Part shown: positions 1 to 5,489 of the stretch, piece after piece
How the letters are laid out: every line of letters starts with the position of its first letter
Numbering within the stretch: the stretch's first letter is position 1
Source: Paracoccaceae bacterium
GTDB taxonomy: Bacteria; Pseudomonadota; Alphaproteobacteria; Rhodobacterales; Rhodobacteraceae
Assembly: GCA_027069385.1 (NCBI GenBank)
Contig: JALXER010000410.1
Location: 1-9,540 of the forward strand
Reading direction: 5' to 3'
DNA length: 9,540 nucleotides
Position numbers and translations under genes: made by a program
The notes under the pieces: model-generated
Told to the model about the DNA's origin: nothing
The model's database searches: none
The model's input: the letters and a program-made list of their open reading frames with translations, nothing else

Positions 1-462
1 GACCTCGGACGTGCCGATCCCGTGCGCCAGCGCGCCGAACGCCCCGTGCGTCGCGGTGTGGCTGTCGCCGCAAACCACGGTCATGCCGGGCAAGGTCCAA
101 CCCTGTTCGGGGCCAACGATATGCACAACACCCTGACGGATATCCTCTACCGGATAATAATGGATACCGAATTCACGGGCGTTCTTGTCGAGCGCCTGCA
201 ACTGGATGCGCGATTCGTCGTTCTTGATGTTATCAATGCCCGATTCACGGTCCTTAGTGGTGGGCACGTTATGATCGGGCACCGCAATGGTTTTGTCAGG
301 CGCGCGTACCGAGCGGCCCGCAACGCGCAGCCCCTCGAATGCTTGCGGAGAGGTCACTTCGTGGACCAGATGCCGGTCGATATAAAGCAGGCTGGTGCCG
401 TCTTGGTCGGTGGATACCACATGGGCATCCCATAATTTGTCATACAGGGTTTTAGCGGTCAT
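1..462 (-). CDS. leuC: 3-isopropylmalate dehydratase large subunit, N-terminal part (cut by window edge)
   Basis: LeuC, with LeuD, interconverts 2- and 3-isopropylmalate in cytoplasmic leucine biosynthesis and carries a 4Fe-4S cluster. The minus strand reads open from an ATG at 462-460 to the window edge, 154 codons of the roughly 470 usual for the family. The protein begins MTAKTLYDKLWDAHVV, continues with LLYIDRHLVHEVTSPQAFEGL and PDHNVPT, and reaches the aconitase-family segment VVCGDSHTATHGAFG, then ALAHGIGTSEV. These are hallmark LeuC sequences. The cluster-binding cysteines lie further downstream and are not in the window. The Shine-Dalgarno is modest (GAGA a few bases before the ATG). 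The gene is divergent from the hydrolase at 693, leaving 230 bp between them. I saw no convincing leuC promoter or leader peptide in that gap. Confidence 0.96.
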   Translation of the reverse strand, partial: MTAKTLYDKLWDAHVVSTDQDGTSLLYIDRHLVHEVTSPQAFEGLRVAGRSVRAPDKTIAVPDHNVPTTKDRESGIDNIKNDESRIQLQALDKNAREFGIHYYPVEDIRQGVVHIVGPEQGWTLPGMTVVCGDSHTATHGAFGALAHGIGTSEV

Positions 463-637
463 GATTGTCTCGCAGATATGGAAAACGGGAAAAGGGCGAA
501 GCGCACGCGCCTATGCGCCGCGCTGCTGTATCAAGCCCCCAGCGTGGAAACGCCACGGCAGGCGGGTATGGTCATCAAGATCAAAGACACGGGTCATGCG
601 CCATGTTTACAGGGGAATACCGGCGGGGGCAAGGTGC

Positions 638-667
638 TTGACAAGCAATATTTCTAGCCGATATGTT
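638..667 (+). promoter_or_regulatory. Predicted sigma70-type promoter of the hydrolase-padR operon
   Basis: A perfect TTGACA -35 box lies at 638-643, followed by an 18-nt spacer and a TATGTT -10 box (4 of 6) at 662-667. Transcription would start near 674, giving a leader of about 20 nt that still includes the AAGGAG ribosome binding site at 682-687. This is a prediction by eye. No other strong -35 box was seen in the gap to leuC. Confidence 0.55.
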
Positions 668-682
668 TCGATTCGAAATATA
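662..682. promoter_or_regulatory. Candidate operator: 21-bp near-perfect palindrome over the -10 region
   Basis: The arms TATGTTTCGA (662-671) and TCGAAATATA (673-682) are inverted copies around a central T at 672, with 9 of 10 pairs matching. The inner TTTCGA/TCGAAA part is perfect. A further copy of the outer motif, ATATTTC, lies at 648-654, inverted relative to GAAATAT at 675-681. The palindrome covers the predicted -10 box and start site, a classic position for a repressor. The obvious candidate ligand is the PadR-family protein encoded in the same operon, but the site does not fit the ATGT-N8-ACAT consensus described for PadR itself. Confidence 0.5.
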
Positions 683-692
683 AGGAGCCGTC

Positions 693-1928
693 ATGTCTTT
701 CAAACGCATTCTTCTGGGCCTGTTTGCGGCCGTTATCCTTGGCGCGATCGGGTTTTATCTGGTCTTTTTGCGGCCGGTGCCACCCTTTCAACCCACCGGT
801 CCTTACCGGATCGGCACCACCGGCTTTGATACTACGTTTGATTCTGCAATCACCGGCGCGCCGCGCAGGATAAACATTCGCGCATGGTATCCGACCGATG
901 CAAGTACGGGTTCGCGCGCACCGGTGGCCAGCCTGCAAACCATGCAGGCGGTCATGCGGGTAGTCGGCATGCCCGATTTTCTGGCCGAGGAGCGCGAATC
1001 GCTAGCCTTTCTGAACGCGCCTCTGGCCGAGGGGCGGTTTCCGGTGGTGGTATTCAACCACGGGTTTGCTTCTTTCGCCCAGCAAAACACCGGCAACATG
1101 CAGGAACTGGCCAGCCACGGCTATATTCTGCTGGCGATCTCGCATCCCGGCACCAGTGTCCTGACCGAGTTCGCCGATGGCACCAGCCAGCCCTACGACC
1201 CCGCAAGCCCCGCCTATCGGGCCTTTGCCGACATGGACAGTTTTGCCCGCCGCAGCGCCGATTCGTTCAGGATTATGCTGGACGATATGCAAAAGGCCGG
1301 GGGCTTCGAGGACTACTGGCAGGCTATGCGTACCTTTGCCCGGGGGCCGGCCTTTGCCGATTACCAGCCGATCATTCGCCAATGGGTCGAGGACACCAAC
1401 GCGGTTATCGCCGCCGTAACCGCCACCAACCTGAACCCCGCGCTGGATCCCGGTTTCGATACGGAGCGCATCGCCACCATGGGGCATTCGCTGGGCGGGA
1501 TTACCTCTATTGCCGCGTCTCTGGACAATCCCGCCATCAAGGCCGTGCTGAACCTCGATGCGCCATTTGCCTTTGATATTCCGGCACAACAGGCGGTCTT
1601 GCGCGTGCCGACCTGCTCGCTGATGGCCGACAAGGCCGCGATTGCCGGTGACCTGCTGGAGACCGGCTATACCAACCGGCACCTGCACGAACATAGCGGC
1701 GTGCCGGGGTGTCTGGCGGTATTTACCGGCGCGCGCCACATGAATTTCGGAGATCTGAACTATGTGCAGGGCGGCAAGCTGCTGCCTGTCCTCGGACCGG
1801 TCGATCCGGTGCGCTTTGGCGAGGAACTGAACCATATCATCCTGAATTTCCTTGACCGTACCCTGAAAGGTATCAATACGCCCTATACGCCGCTTTTTGA
1901 CGACATCGTCACCTATCAGGAGTTTTAA
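693..1928 (+). CDS. Membrane-anchored alpha/beta hydrolase, platelet-activating-factor acetylhydrolase-like
   Basis: This is a 411-residue serine hydrolase. Residues about 5-26 form one hydrophobic segment with no clear signal peptidase site, so the enzyme is probably anchored in the inner membrane with its catalytic domain in the periplasm. The core shows VVVFNHGFAS (oxyanion-hole strand, about 115-125), the nucleophile elbow GHSLGG with Ser266, NLDAP with Asp289, and GARHMNFGDL with His349. The Ser-to-Asp spacing of 23 and the HxNF motif around the histidine match the triad of plasma PAF acetylhydrolase (Ser273, Asp296, His351). The natural substrate is unknown: a short-chain ester, oxidised phospholipid or other lipid ester is plausible. 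The ATG at 693 follows AAGGAG with 5 nt spacing. The padR gene starts 3 nt after the stop, so the two form an operon. The family call is secure, the substrate is not. Confidence 0.88.
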   Translation: MSFKRILLGLFAAVILGAIGFYLVFLRPVPPFQPTGPYRIGTTGFDTTFDSAITGAPRRINIRAWYPTDASTGSRAPVASLQTMQAVMRVVGMPDFLAEERESLAFLNAPLAEGRFPVVVFNHGFASFAQQNTGNMQELASHGYILLAISHPGTSVLTEFADGTSQPYDPASPAYRAFADMDSFARRSADSFRIMLDDMQKAGGFEDYWQAMRTFARGPAFADYQPIIRQWVEDTNAVIAAVTATNLNPALDPGFDTERIATMGHSLGGITSIAASLDNPAIKAVLNLDAPFAFDIPAQQAVLRVPTCSLMADKAAIAGDLLETGYTNRHLHEHSGVPGCLAVFTGARHMNFGDLNYVQGGKLLPVLGPVDPVRFGEELNHIILNFLDRTLKGINTPYTPLFDDIVTYQEF

Positions 1929-1931
1929 GCC

Positions 1932-2453
1932 ATGCAGGACAAAATCATTTTAGGCCTGCTGTGTTTTCACGACCTGACCGCCTATGACATCAAAAAAGCC
2001 ATGGATGGCTCTACCGGGTTTTTTTACAAGGCAAGCATGGGCAGCATCCACCCTGCACTGAAAAAGCTGGAAAAGGCTGGGTTTGCCACGGTGCGGGCAG
2101 TTACGCAAAACGGGCGGGCCAAAAAGGTCTACCGCATAACCGAGACCGGCAGGGAGCATTACCAAAGCTGGTTGGGGCAGGGGTTGGCACTGCCCGATAC
2201 CAAAGACGAATCACTGGTGCGGCTGTTCTTTTTCGGCCATCTGCCCAAGGCCGAACGCGCCGCGCAAATCGCCCGCTTCACCGCCCGTCTGGATGAGACC
2301 ATCGCCACGCTGGAATCCCTGCAAACCCATATCGCCACACTAGACCCCCCGCCGGAAATGGCCGATCACCACTATTTCCAAAGCGCAACACTGGATTACG
2401 GAATACAGTTCTATCGCTTTACCCGCGACTGGTTCGCCAACATCACGCCATAG
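1932..2453 (+). CDS. PadR-family transcriptional regulator
   Basis: A 173-residue DNA-binding protein, normal length for PadR regulators with a C-terminal dimerisation helix pair. Residues 1-80 form the winged helix: LGLLCFHDLTAYDIKKAM is helix 1-2, SMGSIHPALKKLEKAGF is the recognition region, and RAKKVYRITETGREHYQSW is the wing plus start of the linker helix. Residues 88-170 (DESLVRLFFFGHLPK onward) fit the Vir_act_alpha_C-type C-terminal domain. The AGGAG at 1918-1922 lies inside the last codons of the hydrolase gene and only 3 nt separate stop and start, so the genes are cotranscribed and probably translationally coupled. By inference the protein represses its own operon through the palindrome at 662-682 and responds to a substrate or product of the hydrolase. 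No effector can be deduced from the sequence. Confidence 0.9.
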   Translation: MQDKIILGLLCFHDLTAYDIKKAMDGSTGFFYKASMGSIHPALKKLEKAGFATVRAVTQNGRAKKVYRITETGREHYQSWLGQGLALPDTKDESLVRLFFFGHLPKAERAAQIARFTARLDETIATLESLQTHIATLDPPPEMADHHYFQSATLDYGIQFYRFTRDWFANITP

Positions 2454-2472
2454 AGCCGGTTAAGAAAATGAC

Positions 2473-2646
2473 ATGAAAGCCAGATTGGATGCGTGCTTGC
2501 AACGGGAAACGCGTGAAGCCTGTTTTCTCGACGGATGTTTGGTTCTTTCTGTTGAAAGATCAAACCAAACGAAATCACTAGGATCTGAACCCGAAAGATG
2601 GCAACCTAGACGATGGTATTTAAGGTGGGGTATCGGCAGAAGATGA
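2473..2646 (+). CDS. Uncertain small ORF, 57 codons, overlapping the start of the next gene by ATGA
   Basis: An ATG at 2473 opens a 57-residue frame (MKARLDACLQRETREACFLD at its start, three cysteines, arginine-rich C-terminus) whose TGA at 2644-2646 overlaps an in-frame ATG of the downstream gene at 2643-2645. That ATGA arrangement is typical of coupled genes. Against it, the ribosome binding site is poor (AAGAAAA-like), the frame runs through the strong hairpin at 2537-2570, and I recognise no family. It may be chance. Confidence 0.15.
   Translation: MKARLDACLQRETREACFLDGCLVLSVERSNQTKSLGSEPERWQPRRWYLRWGIGRR
2537..2570. repeat. Long interrupted inverted repeat (13-bp hairpin) upstream of the orphan gene
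   Basis: The outer arms GTTTGGTT (2537-2544) and AACCAAAC (2563-2570) and the inner arms CTTTC (2545-2549) and GAAAG (2554-2558) pair perfectly around a TGTT loop, with a 4-nt ATCA bulge on the 3' side. No T-tract follows on either strand, so it is a poor intrinsic terminator. It could be a leader structure of the gene at 2613, an operator, or a residue of an inserted element. Confidence 0.5.
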
Positions 2647-3074
2647 TGAAACAGATAAAGCAATTCTTTGGGATCCGTAGGAAAATTTTTCAGTGGCAGA
2701 GGGCTACGCTACTCATTTCTAAAAAGAGGTATCGAGAGGCTTTAAACCGGTTTAATTCGATGCAACTTCCGGATGGGCCAAAGCAAATTGCGTTGATACA
2801 GGCGGCCAATGCTCACTACGGGCTGGAAGAACATAGTGCAGCGAAGGAAAAATATCTAAAGGCCGCACGGCTTGAGAAAGCGTGGAATCAACGACCAAAC
2901 AAACACAATTCTGAGTACATTATAGCATACTCCAGTTTTTACGCGAAAGTTCAGGATCAGTTAATCAGTCATGGAAATAGGAAATCTTTTGATTGGACGC
3001 TTGAGGAAATTGCAAAACTAAAAAGAATTCCGATATCAGAAAGGCTTTCCAAATACTATCTGCCGCTTCATTGA
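2613..3074 (+). CDS. Hypothetical protein with TPR-like helical repeats, low GC
   Basis: I do not recognise this 153-residue protein. Residues about 28-90 look like two tetratricopeptide-type helix pairs: ATLLISKKRYREALNRFNSM, then IALIQAANAHYGLEEHSAAK continuing into EKYLKAARLE. The rest is basic and helical with no signal peptide or membrane segment, so a cytoplasmic protein that binds a partner is the most that can be said. The start is uncertain: the ATG at 2613 gives the longest frame, but ATGs at 2643 and 2646 (MMKQIKQFFG) are equally plausible, and AAGGTGGGG at 2622-2630 is 12-15 nt before them. By hand count 2641-3060 is about 41% GC, against about 60% in the flanking genes, and the codons are correspondingly A/T-rich. 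This suggests horizontal acquisition. The gene stands alone between padR and a convergent asparaginase gene. Confidence 0.6.
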   Translation: MVFKVGYRQKMMKQIKQFFGIRRKIFQWQRATLLISKKRYREALNRFNSMQLPDGPKQIALIQAANAHYGLEEHSAAKEKYLKAARLEKAWNQRPNKHNSEYIIAYSSFYAKVQDQLISHGNRKSFDWTLEEIAKLKRIPISERLSKYYLPLH

Positions 3075-3090
3075 TCCAAGATAGTATTTT
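3051..3090. terminator. Perfect 11-bp inverted repeat spanning the stop codon, possible terminator
   Basis: AAATACTATCT (3051-3061) and AGATAGTATTT (3079-3089) are exact inverted copies separated by 17 nt that contain the TGA stop of the orphan gene (3072-3074). The 3' arm ends in TTTT (3087-3090), giving a short T-run on the plus strand. The stem is A/T-rich and the loop long, so as an intrinsic terminator it would be weak. An alternative is a recognition site or the edge of an inserted segment. Confidence 0.4.
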
Positions 3091-3172
3091 CGCGATTCAG
3101 GTCGTTTCTACCTCTGCTTTGGCGAAACGCAAGTCGTGGCACAGCCGAAAAGAAAACGGGGGGGGGCAGGTG

Positions 3173-4186
3173 TCAAAGCGCCGCGCCGCCCTGATACAGC
3201 CGGTCATGGGGCCGGATGCTGCCGGCAAGAATGCCGCGCCGGTTGATCTCGGGTTTGCACAGGCGCTTTTGCACCGCGGGATCATCGGGGTTCAGCACAC
3301 CAAGGCGCACCAGCAGCGCCGCCATGGCCGATTCCGAGGCCCGCGAATTTCCGTCCTCTATCTTTAGTGCGACGCCAAGGCCGCGCCCGGGAAGGATCGC
3401 GACAAACACCCCTTCGGCACCGGTTTTGATCGCCGCCTTGCCCTTGGCGGCAATCATCAGTTCGGAACAGGCCCGCGTTTCACCGGCCACCAGCAACGGG
3501 TGGGCCATCATGGCGTTGATCAGGCGTTTGGCCGCTTTGCCGCGCACACCGCCCAGCGCATCGGGTCGCGCCATTTTGGCAACGCCGCGCGCCAGATCCC
3601 CGACCTTGCAGGCAAAGTTGGGGGCCGAACACCCGTCAACCCCCCAGCCGGGCGAGGGCGCGCCGGTCATGGCCTCGAACGCTTCGCGCACCGCCTTTTG
3701 CACCGGATGGTCAATCTCGATATACTCTGCTCCGCCGCCCAGATGCCGGTTCAGGGTCAGAAAACCGGTGTGTTTACCCGAACAGTTATTGTGTATCTGG
3801 CAGGGTTGGCCGAACCCCTCACGCAATAGCGCCCGTGCTTCATGATCGTTGGGGATTTGCGGGCCGCAGCGCAGGTCGCCCTCGGCCAGTCCCAGCCCTT
3901 CCAGCCACGAGGTCACCAGATCGGTATGCATATGCGCGCCCTGATGGCTGGCACAGGACAGCGCCAGATGGTTGCCCCCCAGCCCCGCCGCATCGGCGGC
4001 CCCGCTTTCAACCAGCGGCAGTGCCTGCAGCATTTTGCAGGCCGAGCGCGGATAGATCACCGCATCCGTATTTCCCCATTCGGCCAGCACTTCGCCGTTG
4101 AAATCCGCCACAACCGCGTGGCCGCGGTGAATCGATTCAACCCGTCCGGCGCGCACCAGCTCGACCAGTTTCACAGCGTCAGCCAT
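3173..4186 (-). CDS. L-asparaginase, asparaginase II family (Rhizobium etli type)
   Basis: It hydrolyses L-asparagine to aspartate and ammonia in the cytoplasm (no signal peptide is present) and belongs to the family unrelated to the E. coli enzymes. The 337 residues carry the family's key positions with almost identical numbering to the R. etli enzyme ReAV: Ser48 and Lys51 in YPRSACKM, Ser80 in SCASHQG, and the metal-site residues Cys135 and Lys138 in NNCSGKHTG. Cys186 in VDGCSAPNF corresponds to Cys189 and Lys254 in AIKTGAEGVF probably to the second catalytic lysine (Lys263). The ATG at 4186-4184 follows a strong AAGGGGA. A TTGAAA/TTTAAC promoter and a GC-only hairpin lie upstream. The gene is convergent with the orphan low-GC gene and divergent from the IalB pair, so it is likely monocistronic. 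Length and motifs indicate an intact enzyme. Confidence 0.93.
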   Translation of the reverse strand: MADAVKLVELVRAGRVESIHRGHAVVADFNGEVLAEWGNTDAVIYPRSACKMLQALPLVESGAADAAGLGGNHLALSCASHQGAHMHTDLVTSWLEGLGLAEGDLRCGPQIPNDHEARALLREGFGQPCQIHNNCSGKHTGFLTLNRHLGGGAEYIEIDHPVQKAVREAFEAMTGAPSPGWGVDGCSAPNFACKVGDLARGVAKMARPDALGGVRGKAAKRLINAMMAHPLLVAGETRACSELMIAAKGKAAIKTGAEGVFVAILPGRGLGVALKIEDGNSRASESAMAALLVRLGVLNPDDPAVQKRLCKPEINRRGILAGSIRPHDRLYQGGAAL

Positions 4187-4226
4187 TGCTTTTCCCCTTG
4201 ATCATTGTTCCGGCTATAGGCAGTTT

Positions 4227-4247
4227 CGCGCCGAAACCGGCGGCGCG
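4227..4247 (-). other. GC-only 7-bp hairpin in the asparaginase leader
   Basis: CGCGCCG (4227-4233) and CGGCGCG (4241-4247) pair perfectly around a 7-nt loop. Read on the minus strand, the hairpin would sit at the very 5' end of the mRNA if transcription starts near 4246. No T-tract follows on either strand, so it is not a standard terminator. It could stabilise the transcript, or be chance in GC-rich DNA. Confidence 0.35.
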
Positions 4248-4252
4248 CTGCG

Positions 4253-4282
4253 GTTAAAGCTGGAAAATTTCCCCTTTTTCAA
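4253..4282 (-). promoter_or_regulatory. Predicted promoter of the asparaginase gene
   Basis: On the minus strand TTGAAA (4282-4277, 5 of 6) is followed by an 18-nt spacer and TTTAAC (4258-4253, 4 of 6). The start would be near 4246, giving a leader of about 60 nt. A GGAAA-A-TTTCC dyad (4262-4272) lies between the two boxes and might be a regulator site. Prediction by eye. Confidence 0.4.
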
Positions 4283-4311
4283 CTTATCTAAATCGTGTAG
4301 GTGGACATAAT
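4283..4311 (+). promoter_or_regulatory. Possible promoter of the IalB pair
   Basis: CATAAT (4306-4311, 5 of 6) is a good -10 box, but the sequence about 17 nt upstream (CTTATC, 4283-4288) is a poor -35 box, so an activator or another sigma factor might be needed. It would give a leader of about 65 nt and sits back-to-back with the asparaginase promoter. Confidence 0.3.
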
Positions 4312-4383
4312 ACAAGCTATGAACTTCAAAACGGGTCAAAAAACTGGCCCCATAGCGCAGTCGGTTTGAGCAGGAGGCTGAAA

Positions 4384-4920
4384 ATGTCGGGAAGATTTAC
4401 GAGTATGGCGGCAATCGGGTTTGCCCTTGCCAGCTTTGGCGGTGCGCAGGCGCAGGACGCCACGCCCGAGATTGCCCAGATCGAAACGGACTGGAGCATC
4501 TACGTCGCCGAGAACCCCAAGGAATGCTTTGTCGTTGCTTCTCCGTCCAGTTGGAGCGCCAAGCGCGATGGCAAGGAAGTTACCGTAAGCCGTAGCGAGA
4601 TCCGGTTCTATGTTTCGATCATTCCCAGCGACAATGTGGTTTCCGAACCCAGTTTTCTTGCCGGCTACCCCCTTGCACCGGATTCTACCGTTGAATTCCA
4701 TGTGGATGACACAGTCATAAACCTGTACCCGAACAAGGAAGTCCACGCCGAATTTGCCTGGCCGCGTCCCGATGACGACGCCGCCCTGATCGACGCCATG
4801 AAAAGCGGTTCACTGGCCACGGTTATCGGCACCTCTACGCGCGGCACGGTGACCACCGATATCTTTTCGCTGCTCGGTTTTACCGCCGCGATGGAAAAAG
4901 CCACCGAGCTTTGTCAGTAA
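4384..4920 (+). CDS. Invasion associated locus B (IalB) family protein, secreted, copy 1
   Basis: A 178-residue exported protein of the IalB family, named for a Bartonella protein linked to erythrocyte invasion but widespread in free-living alphaproteobacteria, where its role is unclear. Residues 1-23 are a signal peptide with a likely AQA cleavage site. The mature part shows the family pattern: DWSIYVAENPKECFVV, SFLAGYPLAPDSTVEF, AWPRPDDDAALIDAMKSG, and the C-terminal TSTRGTVTTDIFSLLGFTAA. The mature protein has only two cysteines, Cys48 and Cys177, which could form a disulfide in the periplasm. The ATG at 4384 was chosen because AGGAGG (4372-4377) lies 6 nt upstream. A TTG at 4366 would extend the frame by six residues but places that ribosome binding site inside the gene and spoils the signal peptide. 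A paralogue follows 38 nt downstream. Confidence 0.88.
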   Translation: MSGRFTSMAAIGFALASFGGAQAQDATPEIAQIETDWSIYVAENPKECFVVASPSSWSAKRDGKEVTVSRSEIRFYVSIIPSDNVVSEPSFLAGYPLAPDSTVEFHVDDTVINLYPNKEVHAEFAWPRPDDDAALIDAMKSGSLATVIGTSTRGTVTTDIFSLLGFTAAMEKATELCQ

Positions 4921-4958
4921 ATCCCGCGTTTTTGCGTTAACCCATTCAGGAGCTTGTT

Positions 4959-5489
4959 GTGAAAGCCATCCATTCGTTTCTGGCCCTATTGTTGATTGCC
5001 GGCCCGTTTGCTTTGCCCGCCAAGGCAGAGCGCGTTGATATCCTCGGCTCTTTCACCGATTGGAGCTATGCGGTTTTTGAAAACCCCAAGGTTTGTGTGA
5101 TCATTTCCCGCCCGATCGATTCAAAGGCGCGGCGCAATGGTGCGGCGGTCGATGTGGACCACGGCGATACCACGTTCGAGGTGGCCGTTGTGCCGGGCAA
5201 CCCGCAAAGCATTCAGCCGATTTTCTCGGCCGGGTATCCGCTCGACCAGGAAAACATCGTGCAGATGCGTATTCGCGATACCACCGTTTCGCTGTATCCG
5301 TTTGCCGAAACCGACCCGAAAAAGGCCTGGACCCGCCCCGAGGATGACAGCCGCCTGATCGCGGCGATGCGTGGCGGTGCCGAGGCAATTGTCAACGGGC
5401 GGTCGGCGCGGGGTACCGACACGATCTATACCATCTCGCTGATCGGCTTTACCGCTGCGCTGGAAAAGGCGCAAGAGCTGTGCCAGTAA
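4959..5489 (+). CDS. Invasion associated locus B (IalB) family protein, secreted, copy 2
   Basis: A 176-residue paralogue of the preceding gene. It begins with GTG at 4959, 6 nt after AGGAG (4948-4952). Residues 1-23 form a signal peptide ending AKA. The mature part repeats the same landmarks: DW, ENPKVC, AGYPL, SLYP, RPEDDSRLIAAMRGG, RSARGT and SLIGFTAALEKAQELCQ. The two mature cysteines (Cys46 and Cys175) sit in the same places as in copy 1. Beyond these landmarks the two proteins have diverged clearly, for example at the RDGKEV/RNGAAV segment, so the duplication is old and the copies may have distinct partners or form a heteromeric periplasmic complex. The last 10 nt overlap the start of rlmN. 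Function beyond the family is unknown. Confidence 0.87.
   Translation: MKAIHSFLALLLIAGPFALPAKAERVDILGSFTDWSYAVFENPKVCVIISRPIDSKARRNGAAVDVDHGDTTFEVAVVPGNPQSIQPIFSAGYPLDQENIVQMRIRDTTVSLYPFAETDPKKAWTRPEDDSRLIAAMRGGAEAIVNGRSARGTDTIYTISLIGFTAALEKAQELCQ

Noticed and set aside
22..435. Plus-strand open frame of 137 codons at the left edge
   Set aside because: It is a shadow of leuC, which reads continuously on the minus strand with family-specific sequence.
543..557. Small inverted repeat CGTGG/CCACG in the leuC-hydrolase gap, considered as a leuC attenuator
   Set aside because: Only five base pairs, no T-tract and no leader peptide rich in leucine codons; consistent with chance.
1002..1835. Long antisense open frame (277 codons) within the hydrolase gene
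   Set aside because: The plus-strand protein has a clear family, catalytic residues and ribosome binding site; the antisense frame is the usual by-product of GC-rich codon use.
3158..3166. Run of nine G residues, as in phase-variable genes
   Set aside because: It lies between the stops of two convergent genes, outside any supported coding sequence or promoter, so slippage would have no evident effect.
4349..4375. Sequence resembling a tRNA D-arm (TAGCGCAGTCGGTTTGAGC)
   Set aside because: No matching acceptor stem, anticodon arm or GGTTCGA-type T-arm follows, and the ribosome binding site and start of the IalB gene occupy the place where they should be.
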